Notes under the pieces: generated by a model
The model's database searches: none
What the model saw: the letters and a program-made list of their open reading frames with translations, nothing else
Told to the model about the DNA's origin: nothing
Origin: Mauremys mutica
Taxonomy: Eukaryota > Chordata > Testudines > Geoemydidae
Reading direction: 5' to 3'
Length of the DNA: 64,000 nucleotides
Assembly: GCF_020497125.1 (NCBI RefSeq)
Contig: NC_059075.1
Coordinates: forward strand, 32,772,003 to 32,836,002
Shown here: piece by piece, positions 41,928-54,597 of the stretch
How positions within the stretch are numbered: the first letter of the stretch is position 1
How the letters are laid out: each line of letters starts with the position of its first letter
Made by a program: the position numbers and the translations under genes

Positions 41928-44107
41928 TCATCCTGGAAAGCCCATCAAGCATAGGGTCACAAGGATTCTTCCTAACTTGTGGTAAAAGTGAGAAATACTC
42001 CTTCTGTAGGATCAACAGAGTGGTAGGCACTTTCCAGACATAATCCAGGGAGCCTTACTTCACTTAAGACAACATATAGGCAAACAAATAGGATGTAAAA
42101 TGCAACAAGACTGAGGCAGTATGCTTGAACACCCATACGTGTGTCTACAGCTGTATCTATTTTGCAAGCTTAAGGGCTGGATCCCACAATGAGCTCCAGG
42201 AAGGTAGAAGACTGCTCTCAGATGGGAGTCCATTGCAGTGAGTGGGGCTTTGTGAAGGCTCAAGGATCTACTCAAACAGATCCAGATGCAGGAACAGGGT
42301 CGGGGGATTGTGAGTTTGGAGGAAGGTTTGTAAGAATCTTGTATATTGTGTAAAGAATCTTGAAGTATCTTTGTAGGATAAGGCAACATTTTGAAAGTTG
42401 ATGATGTTCCACAAACATGACAGGGTTTCCAAAAGCAAAAGTGGTTCCCCCCCCCCCAGCTTTAGTTATGTACTAATTTCAGAGTGCTGCTTTTTTTTTT
42501 TTAACTCCACTGCGGACACATCATAACACATAGTTTAATATACTGATGATCTTACTTTACTAAAGTAAAGGCTTGGAAAGACGAGATTTTTGTCGCTAAA
42601 TGTTAGTAAACATCAATTTCACTGTGTACACACAAACCGACAAGAAAATATTTCCATCTGTGATCATCAAAATTTACAGATAGGCAAAGCAAGAAGCGTT
42701 TTTCTTTAGAACATTAGAGTTTGATTCAAGGATATTTACTTTGTATATTTTGACATGATGTTGACAACTTGTGTTTTACCTGTTATGGAGCTTTAACTTT
42801 TTGAATTTCAGCATCTACTGTCCTTATATAATTATTGTCTAGCCCCCCCCCCCATGATGAAAATAAAAAAAAGCTTAAAAGAAATAATTTTGCAGAATTG
42901 TGAAAAAATAAATTGATTAAAATAGAACAAAATGGTTAAACAAACATTGATATTTGTTGAAATTATTAAAAAAACAAAAACAAAAAATTGAATTCTGCCA
43001 AACCTAGATATAGTACTGAGAAAGAGTAAGTGTCAAGAAATTGTAGTGTAACTTGACTATTTCCAGAAGGGGGGGAAAAACAGCTAACGTTTATCCAAAA
43101 ATCTTACCAAAATGACTTCAGTATGGTAGGCTACTTGAAAGCCTGCAACCTCTGTAGCAATCAGTAACTAGAACAGCTGTTTATTTATGAGTTTCTTTTA
43201 CAGACCTACCTATCTTGTTTTGGACACTTTTAGTGAAAAAAATAGCATCCTATTCTGTGTCTGAACTGACATTTTTCTAAGTCAGTTTAGGACTCGCTTT
43301 ACATCTTTTTAAAGAGTTCAAACCGAACGATTCAGAATATCTGCACTCTGACCTTTGATTGTACTGATACAAGGATTGCTTTGATCTACAGAATAAATAT
43401 TGAATTTTGGTGTAGGCTTCCCCATCACAGACTGACTGCTAGAGTTTTCAGTGTGTCCAGAAAGGTTAATTAAAGTTGCTGCTGATTTAACCAATCAAAA
43501 TTCCTCAATAGCCTTAAATGACTTAAACTCTGATTATATTGGATTTTTTTGGTTTTGTTTTCTCAGAAAAATAGTGTATGGATTAATTTTCTTTTGTAGT
43601 AGAATTGCATGGATGTCATGTGGCTGAAGGATTAAGTCCTTTTATTTTTAAAACAGTTGCTAGGGTGTTTTAAACTCTTCCTTTTTATCCCTGTTTCCTG
43701 TTTTTTGTTTTTTGTTTTGTTTTTACAAGCAAAACAAAAAAATAACATTGTATTCACTTTTAAAGGGGAATCTATTTGTCTTCAAAGTTGACATGGAAAA
43801 ATAAGAAATTGTAGTTCTTCTAGTTTGGAGTAGGAGGGAAATTTCCAGATATTATTGAATCGTTTCACCAGCATTAAGAATGTAAACAGTGACAATAGTT
43901 TGGTTTTTTTCCCTTGAAAACCTTATTTTAAATAAAATTTGAAATATTTCATTATTGGAGTAATAATCTTTGGCAAACAAACGCTGTTCATTTCTGTCAA
44001 AAAGCAAAAAGAAATCCACTGTTTTTCCTGTGAAAATATTGCTTATACATGCGGCTATGAACTAGATCATGTTTATCTTTTTTTTTTTTTACTGTTTCTC
44101 TTTGCAG
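41928..44107. other. FOXN3 intron upstream of the recognised exon
   Basis: AT-rich non-coding sequence with homopolymer runs. It ends in the splice acceptor of the FOXN3 exon: a long T-rich tract (about 44078-44104) followed by GCAG. Confidence 0.5.
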
Positions 44108-44244
44108 AGTATTGGAAAGGGGTCCTTGTGGTGTATAGACCCAGAATACAGACAAAATCTCATTCAGGCTTTGAAAAAGACACCCTATCATCCATATTCA
44201 CATGTGTTCAATACACCTCCCACATCTCCTCAGGCATATCAAAG
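44108..44244 (+). CDS. FOXN3: FOXN3 exon encoding the end of the forkhead domain
   Basis: FOXN3 (CHES1) is a nuclear forkhead transcription factor, mainly a repressor, tied to the DNA-damage checkpoint response. This 137-nt exon reads in phase 0 from AGT as [20 protein letters not shown], the C-terminal end of the DNA-binding forkhead fold. It continues [18 protein letters not shown] and TSPQAY into the linker. These segments match FOXN3 and not its paralogue FOXN2, which diverges after ALKK. The acceptor is a long pyrimidine tract plus TTTGCAG, and the donor is AAAG/GTAAGA. The exon ends after two bases of a codon, so the next exon must start in the matching phase. It is intact, with no sign of decay. 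The upstream exon carrying most of the forkhead domain and the downstream exons are outside the window or unrecognised. Confidence 0.92.
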
Positions 44245-46440
44245 GTAAGAAAACTAGAACACCTTTTATAACGACTATTAATGCTATTGAACTGTACTTC
44301 TTGGATAAGACATTAAACATAACTAATCACAATAGTTATGACAATATGGTGGTGAACAAAATATTGAAGTATAATGGTCAAATCCTTTACTTAATTTACA
44401 GTATTCCTTACCCTCTTGATCTCTTGGATGATGGCAACATGTTGATCCTAATAAATCCATAGTCTGGAGGAGGAGTGTTTCCATGGCTAATTTATAACAT
44501 TTCTCAGCAAAAGCAAAATGTAAAATGAACACATGCAAAAGCAAATGGGAAGCTTTAAAATATCAGTTTGTCCTGTTTCAGTAGATAAAAATATCTGACT
44601 CTCTAGCAAGCAGTGTGCTAGTGAATTATTTTTCTCTTGAGCTTGATTGAGTAGTCTTTTAAGACTGTGTTGTCAATGCAACTGTCAAGTCTCCATGTAA
44701 ACCCTACATCTGGTGATTTAAACCTCTTTTTGTTGTGGTTACTACATGCTCTGTAGGTGAGTGCGTGTGCTTGCATTTATCTCAGAGCTGTTCAGTGGAG
44801 AACAATAGGGGCTTTCATTCTCCCATAGTAATGAAATAGGTGTGTTTATCTGACCATTGCGTAGAAGTGAAGTGTTAGCTGCTAGGAGAGAGCATTTAAG
44901 ATTTTGACCCACAAAGGAGAGAAGTAAATATCTGGTTCTCAATAGATCTGCTTCCTTTTAACTGCTTGTATAGAATCTACATTTTAAAATGTTCTAGCAA
45001 ATCTTGGTTTGATCAGAAATACCTTTTTGTCACTAGGACCTCATGAAATGCTTGTATTAAACCCCATAAAATCAACAGGAATTTTTGTCTGACTTTAAAA
45101 GAATGCCTACTACTAGCACTCTGGATTAATGAGTGATTTTGATGGTTTTTGTCTTTTCAGCATACTCTTTTTTAAAAATATGAGTCTAATATTTGTCCTG
45201 CAAGGAGGTGGCGATGCACGAAGTAATTTCTTTCAAGTAACGTTAATGAAGTTCTTGTGCATCTCTGCTGAGCAGTGCATTCCATCACATGGCCAGACAA
45301 TCAATCTTCACTCAGAGATTGGGAGGAACAGCTGGGCTTTCGCAGGAGACTGCTGTATGTCTGCCCTTGCTAGGCGATTAGCGTGATGGTAACCATAGTA
45401 ACTAGAATGTCTCCATAGCAACGCATAGCTGAGACAGGTGCAGTTGCATCACAAGGCTGTTTGTTGCCTGGCAAAAGGACAGGCCATTAGTACTCAGATA
45501 TACGCTGTTGCCTTGGTAACATAACCCTACATAGCAACTACAGTTGGCTTAAAACTTTTGTTTTAAAAAAATGACATTGTACCTGTTTTTGTCTGTTTTC
45601 ATATAAATCAACAGAATCATGTTATATGAGCTGACAGCTTGAGGTCATGTAGCTTTAGGAGATCAAATATAATGTGGGATTTTCTAAAGCAATGGAGTAA
45701 AAATGGTAAAACTGAAGCGGAGGACCCAGTGCTTGTTAGAGTAACTTAAGGTTAACATTGGAGCTGTATGTATCTGTTATGCATTCCCATACCACCTTCA
45801 CAGTGAAAGAGGTTTTTCACTTTTCCTGTGTCCCCTTGACCTTTTATCAAAAGCATTCACCATCCTGTATACTCACAGATAAGTAATTTGGATGGTTATG
45901 TTAGAATGGCAGTTAAATAAATATTCAAATAAGCTTTCTTTATAGACCTGAGAAGCCTAATGACTTCATTAATGTATTTGTAAATAGTAGAAACAGAGGG
46001 TAATCTATGCCGACGTGTTAAACATTTAAATAAGATTCTATGGAAAAGTAAAATTTTAACGCATAGAATTCTTCATCCAATGCAGTTGTAGAATCAGAGG
46101 GAGCTTGTTGATTCATGTTAATCCCATTGGCAGAGAATGCTGTTTGGGATAGTTTGACAGGTTTTTCAGAAAGTGCTAATTATTAATTTGCAGAGCACTA
46201 CTCCCAGAAAGGTTTTGTTCTCCCCAATGCAGACTTTCTCAGAAATAAGACATTTGCAGTTTCAAGTTATTGTTTTTCTTGAACTTCAGTATGACCCCCT
46301 CCTCAATATAATTGAAATCATAATATATATATCTAAGTCTTATTAAAATCAGTCTTCCCTTCAAATCTATGGGACAGATCCTCAGGTGTGTTGACAGCTT
46401 TATGCTGCTCCACTGGTATACGTTGGCTGCTGGAGCCGAC
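44245..46440. other. FOXN3 intron downstream of the exon, nothing else recognised
   Basis: Non-coding sequence starting with the donor GTAAGA. I looked for the short downstream FOXN3 exon and did not find it. The stretch at 45200-45540 has repeated CATAGCAAC/CATAGTAAC-like motifs (near 45396-45426 and 45525-45541). Confidence 0.45.
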
Positions 46441-46443
46441 TAA

Positions 46444-46531
46444 GAGCTTGTCTAGATTAGGAAAATTTGCACCGGTGTGACTATGCTACTGTAGCTACAC
46501 CAGTGCAATTTCCCCTCCTTTAGACAAGTCC
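46444..46531. mobile_element. 88-bp Harbinger-like MITE
   Basis: GAGCTTGTCTAGATTAGGAA and CCTTTAGACAAGTCC are inverted ends flanked by TAA (46441-46443, 46532-46534). Internal GCACCGGTGTGACTATGC and CTACACCAGTGC form a hairpin. The TAA duplication fits PIF/Harbinger. Confidence 0.75.
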
Positions 46532-46534
46532 TAA

Positions 46535-46876
46535 CTTGTTCATAAAAGAATCTCCACAGTCATAAAGGTAATCCTGCACTAGTGTACAGCTAATCCAGGG
46601 TTTGTGTAGCACACACCTTGCTTGCTGACAGGGTAGCAGTTACTGGGCTGTGATTATTAGAAAGGGAATGTGGTTAGGATCCCCCTACACTATGCAAACC
46701 TGTAAATGCTCTTCTGTCACTTGGGTCTGAGACAAGCCATTCTGACCTGTAACAAACAGCTTGCTGCTAAATAAACATACAGATCAGCACCAGGATCAGG
46801 GCAAGAAAGTTGTGCTCCACACCTTGACTTTGTGCTTTTTTTTGTGACAATACACAAGAATTTGGCTGTATAGCTG

Positions 46877-46915
<39 letters not shown>

Positions 46916-48432
46916 CTGTGAGTGAAACACTTTTAGAATTTACTTTGAGAGCGTGATTTCTTCTGTTGATGTTAGTTTATATCTGGATCATTTCCAAGTG
47001 ATATGCTAAATGGGTGTGTGGGGGAGGGAGAGGGGGGAGGAAGAAGGATTATAATATTACCGTATGTTAAGATCCAACAACTCAAAGGAAGACTTTCTTT
47101 CCTTTTGAAAACAATGAATTTTAAGCTTTTACAGTTCATGTGCTGTTGACCCTTTTACTACAGCATTAGGTTCTCCTGGTTTCATCTTACTAAGGCTGCA
47201 TTATAAACAAGTAATGTACTTCAATACAGTGTAAAAGCCTTTCAAAGAAAGAAGAGTTTCACCTCCCATTTCCCCCATTGAAATATCCAAACCTTCTCAT
47301 TGTTCTTTTTAGCAGTGAAGTACTTCAATAGTTAAACTACCTCAAGGCTTAAGAAGAACTTAATCTTTTTGCGGTCTCTTAAAATGTTTACCACATTTAT
47401 TACCATGCTTGCTATTGTGAATTTGTTATGGCATTATGATTTAAGGACAATACAAGGCTGAACTGGGACATCACTGAATGCTGAATTAGTTTAACCATAT
47501 ACTGGTAATCACATAATTCTAGTCAAAATAGGAGATTGTTCATTACATTAGCTGTGTATGTATATGAAGTCTGAATATTCAGTGTACAGCTAAAACATTT
47601 AGATGTGCAGGGGGGAGAAAATCTTGCATAAATCTTTACGCTTGTGAGAAATCTTTTAAAAAGGTATGAGTCCTCACCTGCAACATCACTTGACCAAAGT
47701 GGCACCTTGGAAAATTATCAAAGGCCACATGTGACCAAGCTCCATGGCAGCCCATAAACTTTGGGTGACTGCAGCCCACAATAAAGAGAAATTATGCTGC
47801 CTGAAATTAATAAAATACATCTGGAATGATTTAATTAACCTATATTAAAATGCCTTGTGGAGGGTGGATTAATAGAAGGAATTACAAGTTTTATAAGTGT
47901 TAGTTGGCAAGATCCCACAGAGGCAAATTGACCCACTGCTTGTCTCTTTTGGATGTTGCAAAGGAACAAATATATGACAAACCATTTGGTATCTCCATAA
48001 GAGGCTTGGAGACAAGTAGAGCAGGGAGATTCACTGTCTATACTTGGGGTGGAGAGAATGTATCATAACACATCTTCAGCCAGAAGCTTATTCACCACCA
48101 CATAAATCTGTGAAATATTCTTCTAAAGAGAACTAGTCATTTTAAGAGCTGACTTTGTTTTGCAATAGAATGTCCTGTGTTAAAGTCATGGTACATAATA
48201 CTACCTAGTACAGGAGCTATAAAGTGAACCCACACAGTTAGATGATTGGCTCAGTGTTAAAATAATATCATTCAGGATGAGAAAAATGACTTGAGCCATG
48301 AAGTTTGAAGCCAAATTTCTATAAAGTTTTGGGCTTTTTGGATCCAGTGTTACGGTGTGCACCCATCAATATATGCAGATGACATTAATGCAGGTAACAG
48401 CTATAATGTCTGTCCATTGCAGGGAAACCAGA
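46535..48432. other. intronic sequence with one microsatellite
   Basis: AT-rich non-coding sequence. Apart from the TG repeat at 46879-46914, no repeat or gene is recognised. Confidence 0.4.
46879..46914. repeat. (GT)18 microsatellite
   Basis: An uninterrupted GT dinucleotide run of 36 bp, likely length-polymorphic. Confidence 0.95.
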
Positions 48433-48440
48433 TTCCAGAG

Positions 48441-49737
48441 CAGGGGTTGGCAGCCTTTCAGAAGTGGTGTGCCGAGTCTTCATTTATTTACTTTAATTTA
48501 AGGTTTTGCGTGCCGGTAATACATTTTAATGTTTTCTAGAAGGTCTCTCTCTATAAGTCTATATATTATATAACTAAACTATTGTTGTATTGTAAAATAA
48601 ACAAGGTTTTCAAAATGTTTAAGAAGCATCATTTAAAATTAAATTAAAATGTTGATCTTATGCCGCTGGCCCACTCAGCCCACTGCTGGTCTGGGGTTCT
48701 GTTCACCTAGGCTGGCAGTGGGCTGAGCGGGTCCTGCGGCCGGGACCCTGGCTGGCAAGGGGCCGGCAGCCAGAACCCCAGACCGGCAGCAGGCTGTACG
48801 GGGCTGGCGGCCAGGACCCCAGACCGGCAGTGGGCTGAGCGGCTCAGCCCACTGCTGCTCAGGGGTTCCATCCGCCGGCTCCTGCCAGCCGGGATCCCGG
48901 CTGCCGGACCTGCTCACCCCACTGCCGGTCTGGGGTCCCGACTCTGCCCACATACAGTGGGGTACCTACCTTCTCCCTGGTTCTGGCCCATTCTCTTCCT
49001 CTCGCTGCACTGAGCTGAGGGTGGGAGTGCACTGAACACAGGGCTGGGGGTGAAGGGTCTGGCCAGGAGCTAGAATGAGGGGGGTGGGGGCTCAAGGTTG
49101 GGGCAGGAGGTTTGGATGTGGGGCACTTACCTGGGCAGCTCCCATTTGGTGTGAGGGGTGCAGGTGGGAATGTGGGAGGGGGGGTGCAGGAGCTCCCTTT
49201 TGGTGCTCTGGGTGGGGATGTGGGGGGTGCATGGGGTGTGGGGGCTGGGTATGTTGGGGGGGTGCAAGAGTCAGGGCAGAGGGCTGGGGACATGTGAGGG
49301 GGGTGCAGATGTCAGGGCAGAGGGTGGGGGGGGCTGGGTATGTGTGGGGGTGCCAGAGTCAGGGCTGGGGTCGTGGGGGAGTGTGAAGGAGTCGTGCAGA
49401 GGGCTGGGTGTATGAGGGGGTACAGGGCTCAGGGCAGGGGCCTGGGGTATGTGCGGGGATCAGGGCAGAGGGCTGGAGGGGATATGCCCCTATTCCACCA
49501 TCCCCCTTCCCCAAGGCCCTGCCTCCGCTTCTTCTCTGCCTCCGCTGGGAGCAGCAAGCACGCTGACTCTGCTCCTTCCCGACCCCCTCCCTTGCAAGGG
49601 CCATCAGCTGATCAGCCAGCCAGCAGAAAAGGAGGGACTGGAGAGGCGGAGGAGGGGCAGGAACCCAGCACACTATGGGAAGAGGCAGGGGAACCGGCAG
49701 GACCAAGCTTCTGCCCCTTGCCTCCTGCCTCCGCAGG
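48441..49737 (+). mobile_element. hAT non-autonomous element (CAGGGGTTGGCAGCC family), copy 1
   Basis: Starts CAGGGGTTGGCAGCCTTTCA after the flank TTCCAGAG. The first 220 bp (GTGTGCCGAGTCTTCATTTA, AAGGTCTCTCTCTATAAGTC and so on) are the reverse complement of the end of the element at 57425-58667. The remainder is GC-rich, with tandem G-rich units (GTGCAGGAG/GGGCTGGG) between 49080 and 49480. The right terminus is missing where a CR1 begins, so the end is approximate. The long open frames here are low-complexity. Confidence 0.7.
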
Positions 49738-50815
49738 AAATCTAATTTCCTTCTTTGACGGGGTTACTGGCTTAGTGGATAGCGGGAAAGCAGTAGTCCT
49801 GACGTATCTTGATTTTTATTAAGGCTTTTGATGCAGTCCTATATGACATTTTCATAAGCAAACTAAGGAAATATGGTCTAGATGAAATTTCTATAAAGTG
49901 GGTGCAAGACTGGTTGAAAGACTATGCTCAAAGAGTAGTTATCAATAGTTGGCTATCAAACTGGGAAGGCGAATCTAGTGGGATCCTTCAGGGGTCAGTC
50001 CTGGGTCTAGTGCTGTTTGCTGTTTTCATTAATGACTTGGATAAATGAGTGGAGAGTACGCTTATAAAATTTGTGGCAGACACCAAGCTGAGGGGTTTCA
50101 AGCACTTTGATAGACAGGATTAGAATTAAAAATGATCTTGACAAATTGAAGAATTGGTCTCAAATCAACAAGATTAAATTCAGTAAAGACAAGTGCGAAG
50201 TGCTACACTTAGGAAGCAAAAATCAAGTGCACAACTCAGTCCAAAAAAGGCTAATGTTTTGAGATGTGTTAGCAGGAGTGTCATATGTAAGACACAGGAG
50301 GTAAATGCCCACTGTACTCAGCACTCATGAGGCCTCAGCTGGGACACTGTATCCAGTTCAGGAAAGCTGTGGATAAATTGGAAAGAATCCAGGGAGAGCA
50401 ACAACGCTAAAAGGTATAGAAAACCTGACCTATGAGGAAAGGTTAAAAAGAGTGGAAAAAACCCTTGAAGAGGGGACCTGATAAGTCTTCAAATATGTTC
50501 AGGGCTGTTATAAAGAGGGCAGTGATCAATTATTCTCAGTGTCCACTGAAGTCAGGACAAGAAGTAATGGTCTTAATCTGCAGTGAGGAAGAGTTGGGTT
50601 AGATACCACGACAAACTTTCTAACTATAAGAGCATTTAAAATCTGGAATATAATTCCAGTGGAGGTTGTAGAATCCCCATCATTGGAGGTTTTTAAGAAC
50701 AGGTTGGACAAAGACCTGGCATAGATGGTCTGGGTTTATTTGGTCCTGTTTCAGCCCAAGGGGCTGAACTTGATGACATCCCAGGGTCCCTTTCAGCCCT
50801 ACATTTCTATGAGTC
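49738..50815 (+). pseudogene. CR1 LINE 3' portion with decayed reverse transcriptase
   Basis: It begins inside the CR1 RT domain: FFDGVTGLVDSGKAVV, then after a frameshift near 49815 KAFDAVLYDIFISKLRKYGL, WVQDWLKDYAQRVVINSWLS and GILQGSVLGLVLFAVFINDL. The frame stops at 50046-50048, where the ORF decays. The rest is degraded coding sequence and 3' UTR ending with CTATGAGTCTATGATTCT, the CR1 terminal repeat type. It is 5'-truncated and dead. Confidence 0.85.
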
Positions 50816-52986
50816 TATGATTCTCTCCTATGTGTTGGGGAGTTTTCTTTAGTCTAAGGTTTAAAATCTGTTAACTTTTAATATATTTAAAGTTTTTGTG
50901 TCAGTAGCAACCCTGAATATATTTTTATAGACACAAATTCTGTTAACAGTAGCTTCTGTAAGTAAATGCTCTGATATTTCATCATCATTGTGTATGTTGC
51001 TACTTCTGTCTTCGTTCTCTGTAGTGAACTATAGGTGTGATTACTACTACTGTTAATGCTTGAGTAAATCTGCGGTGGATTTTTTTTTTTCTTGTGTGTG
51101 TTGTATCTGGTCAACTCTCAGTTATTCTTGGAGTCTGGGGAGATAGGGAGGAAAATGCTATTAACTAAATATGTTTTTCTAAAACTAATACACTCTTTAT
51201 ATAAAAAAGAATAAAGGTTAAGATTCTTTGTAATATGAGATTTATCCTTTTAGAAGAGATGGATATAGCACTATAAGGTTTATGTAATCACAGAAAACAG
51301 AGTATAAGACTTGTGGGATAAGAAGTAACTTAAAAAAAAATTCATTACAATCTGCCCAGTGACTCATGCTAATTTGTATTTGCTAAATTGGTGGCAAATG
51401 TTGGTGCATCCTCTTCTAAGCTGCTGCGTGACTGGAGTGGGGAAAATTCTTCAAATATACGGATAGACTGTGTTACTTCGAACAAGGTTTTTGCACTCCC
51501 ACACTCTACCTGTACGATGACTGATGGATAGTCTTCATCTGTTTAAAGAGATTCTGATGTGAAAAATAATTATGTAAAATCGCCCCACCTTTCCTACAGA
51601 ACTGCTCTCTGCTGACTTAGCAGGTATTGGAGCCTCAGTCAGCAAAGACTTTTATACATAAGCTTGACTTTAGGTGTTGAGTAGTCCCATTGACTTTAGT
51701 ATATTTATCAAAAGTATATCCTTGAATGAAGTGTTTAATTCAACTGCACTAATCAGGAACCTGAGAAATTTAAAATTTTGTGTGGTGGTGTTTGTATTTT
51801 GTTTTGAACAAAAATTGTTTTCCTCCTATTGCTATTTACTTCTCTGGAAAATGTAACAAACAACTTTAGAATTTGTAATCGCTCCTCCAGTAGGTGTCTT
51901 TTAATATTGATGTTTCTGATTAAAATGGCTTGGCTCTGCAAATACTGCTATTTTAACAAATAATTTGCTTTGAGTGCAAGTATTTTACAAATTGCAAGTA
52001 ATAATCCAAGTACACAAAGGATCACTTTCACTCCAACTAACAATATGTTTGGAGCTCATTGTATTAAAAACACTCAGTGAGGGGTGTGCGGCCTGAAAGG
52101 AGTGCATTGTCTAATATCCACTTGGGGAGAGGTTGACTATTACAAGCATATGATTAAGAGAAGCCAGGATTTTTTTTGATGCCATGTGTTGTGTTTAAAG
52201 TTTTTCCTCAGCAAATAATTATAATTTAGTGTCAATATTCTCCTTTACTTAATGAACAAACTGACCACAGCATGCTAGCGTTCACTCGTAAAAGCAGGTA
52301 CTATTTCATTTAATATACAACATATTGTTGGTTGCTGGATGATAAAACAAAGTGGCAACTGGTCAGAGTGCTAAATATACAGATGCTTAATTTTCCAATT
52401 TTTATAACAAAACTAAAGTTTGTTTTAACTTATATTGAGCATGTTAATATAGAAACGAATACAGTTCCTGGAATGTGTAGATTTTAATAAAATAATTAGC
52501 TAGCAAGACCCACATCACTTGAGCCCCCGTGGTGAACAGCTAGTGGCCTGTTAGTGTATCTTTATATTGCTAGTTCATTTGAACTTAAAAATAATAAACT
52601 ATATAAAGTCTCCACTCTAGGCAAATACATGCAACCTTGTGTTCCTATTGCTGTCAGTCTTCTCTCTCTACCTCCAATAGTATTATACGCTTACCTGTTG
52701 TCTTCTTCTTGTTGAGATTGAAAGATTGCCCTTGCCCAAAGAGTTTACTACATCTTATGTATGTATAGTGCTTAGCACAATGGGCCCCTGAGACTGATTT
52801 GGGAATGTCAGGGCACTGCTATAATAATAGCTGAATATTACAACTCTAGTAAGAAAAATAGAGCAATTGCTAATATGCACAGTTTATACCTAGACTGTGA
52901 CCACTGCATCATGGAAGAATAACTTTGGATGTTGCCAAAACAACTGTAACAAACTCAGAAGGGTTACTCTTAGAGTCACTTTCAAT
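50816..52986. other. intronic sequence with a short old-SINE-like tail
   Basis: AT-rich non-coding sequence. The stretch 52735-52835 (ATGTATAGTGCTTAGCACAA, TGGGCCCCTGAGACTGAT) resembles a second copy at about 54950-55085 and is probably the tail of an old retroposon that I cannot name. No gene is seen. Confidence 0.4.
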
Positions 52987-53379
52987 CTTTCCAGACTACT
53001 GTACCCCTTTCAGGAGTCTGATTTGTCTTGCATACCTCCAAGTTTCATCTCACTTAAGAACTACTTGTTTACAAAATCAGACATAAAAATATACATGTCA
53101 CAGCACACTATTACTGACAAATTACTTACGTTCTCATTTTTATCATATAATTATAAAATCAATTGGAATATAAATATTGTACTTACATTTCAGTGTATAG
53201 CATATAGAGCAGTATAAACAAATCATTATCTGTATGAAATTTTTGTTTGTACTGACTTCGCTAGTGCTTTTTATGTAGCCTATTATAAAACTAGGCAACT
53301 ATCTCAATGAGTTGAAGTACTCCCTGGAAGATCTCTGTGTATCCCCAGGTGTACACGTACCCCTGGTTGAGAACCACTG
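52987..53379. mobile_element. hAT-like non-autonomous repeat
   Basis: Ends CCCCTGGTTGAGAACCACTG, a terminus shared with hAT MITEs. The body includes CTGTACCCCTTTCAGGAGTC and GACTTCGCTAGTGCTTTTTA. The left terminus is not clear, so the start is approximate. Confidence 0.6.
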
Positions 53380-54362
53380 CTCTATTACACCTTATAGTTG
53401 CTTTCTTCTGCTCTGTGCTCTCATGCCTTGGAGAATGTAAGTTGTACTTGTTTGTTTTTCACATCAACCAAATGAGAAATTGGTGTAGGCCATGCAAATT
53501 TACCACCGACACCTATTTTATGACTGACCCACGCTACAAGTGATGTTACTGCTGAATTTGACCCGGCCACTTCCATGGGAAATAAGCCTACTTCCATCAG
53601 GTCTGAATTTGAACAACAGTATGTACAAGAGGTAAACATCTACGTAGATCCATTAGATCCTTCAGTCAGTTAACTAACTTCTCTTTGCACTATGCTGGGG
53701 CTTTTTGTCACCCTTCCATTTATAGTCTTCTTATAACAAATACTTTGTTGTCCTAGCAATACTTTTCCAAGCAGAAGATCCATCAAAATAGCTTTCCTTC
53801 AGATTTGTTAGTTGCAGCCATGGAGTTAAATTTCATTTATTCTTAGCATAGCCTTAATCTTTAAGGCTTATTTGGAATAAATATAGCTCCGACTATTCTG
53901 AAAAGCTTAAAAAGTGAGAATACCAGTCTGGGAGGTTTGTTTTCTTGTAAAATTTAGGTATTGTTGTAGTACAGTATTCCTCTTTATCTAAATGTTTGTA
54001 TTTTAATATATAAAAGTTTTTAAAGAAAGGTACATCAAGTATTTCTAGGTAGAAAAAGTTTATAAAACATGTAGACCCACTTCTCCCTTTTACACATTAC
54101 AAGGAGCCCTTTAGAAGCACTGGAAACTTCAAATATGTGAATAACCATTTGGTGCAATAAAATATATCCTTGCTCCCTAGGATGACAATTCTATACATTG
54201 GTTCTGAAGCTCTAATGGCCCTCTGTGTTCAGTGTTTGACTAAAGTAAGACAGTCACCTCAATACTCGAGAGTCTTTACATTGTAAATATTACAATGGGT
54301 CTGGCTACTGAACATTACGCGTAGATGGTAGTCTGTCCATAATTAGGGTTGAAAACAGAATC
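53380..54362. other. intronic sequence, nothing recognised
   Basis: Non-coding AT-rich sequence between two hAT repeats. Confidence 0.4.
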
Positions 54363-54370
54363 CATTACAA

Positions 54371-54589
54371 CAGTTGTTCTCAAACGTTTGTACTGGTGAC
54401 CCCTTTCACATAGCAAGCCTCAGAGTCCGACCCCCCTTATAAATTAAAATAACTTTTTTATATATTTAACACCATTATAAATGCTGGAGGCAAAGCAGGG
54501 TTTGGGATGGAGGCTGACCGCTCATGACTCCCATGTAAAAACCTCATGACCCCCTGAGCGGTCCTGACCCCCCAGTTTGAGAACCTCTG
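54371..54589. mobile_element. hAT MITE with perfect 8-bp target duplication
   Basis: CAGTTGTTCTCAAACGTTTG and CCAGTTTGAGAACCTCTG are inverted ends. CATTACAA flanks both sides (54363-54370, 54590-54597). The interior contains GACCGCTCATGACTCCCATG and GACCCCCTGAGCGGTCCTGA. Confidence 0.9.
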
Positions 54590-54597
54590 CATTACAA

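Noticed and set aside
43939..44271. 110-codon open frame overlapping the FOXN3 exon
   Set aside because: It reads the exon in a wrong frame. The true exon frame starts with AGT at 44108 and fits both splice sites.
48675..49822. Several open frames of 80-160 codons on both strands
   Set aside because: These are low-complexity Gly/Trp/Pro-rich translations of the G-rich core of a hAT element.
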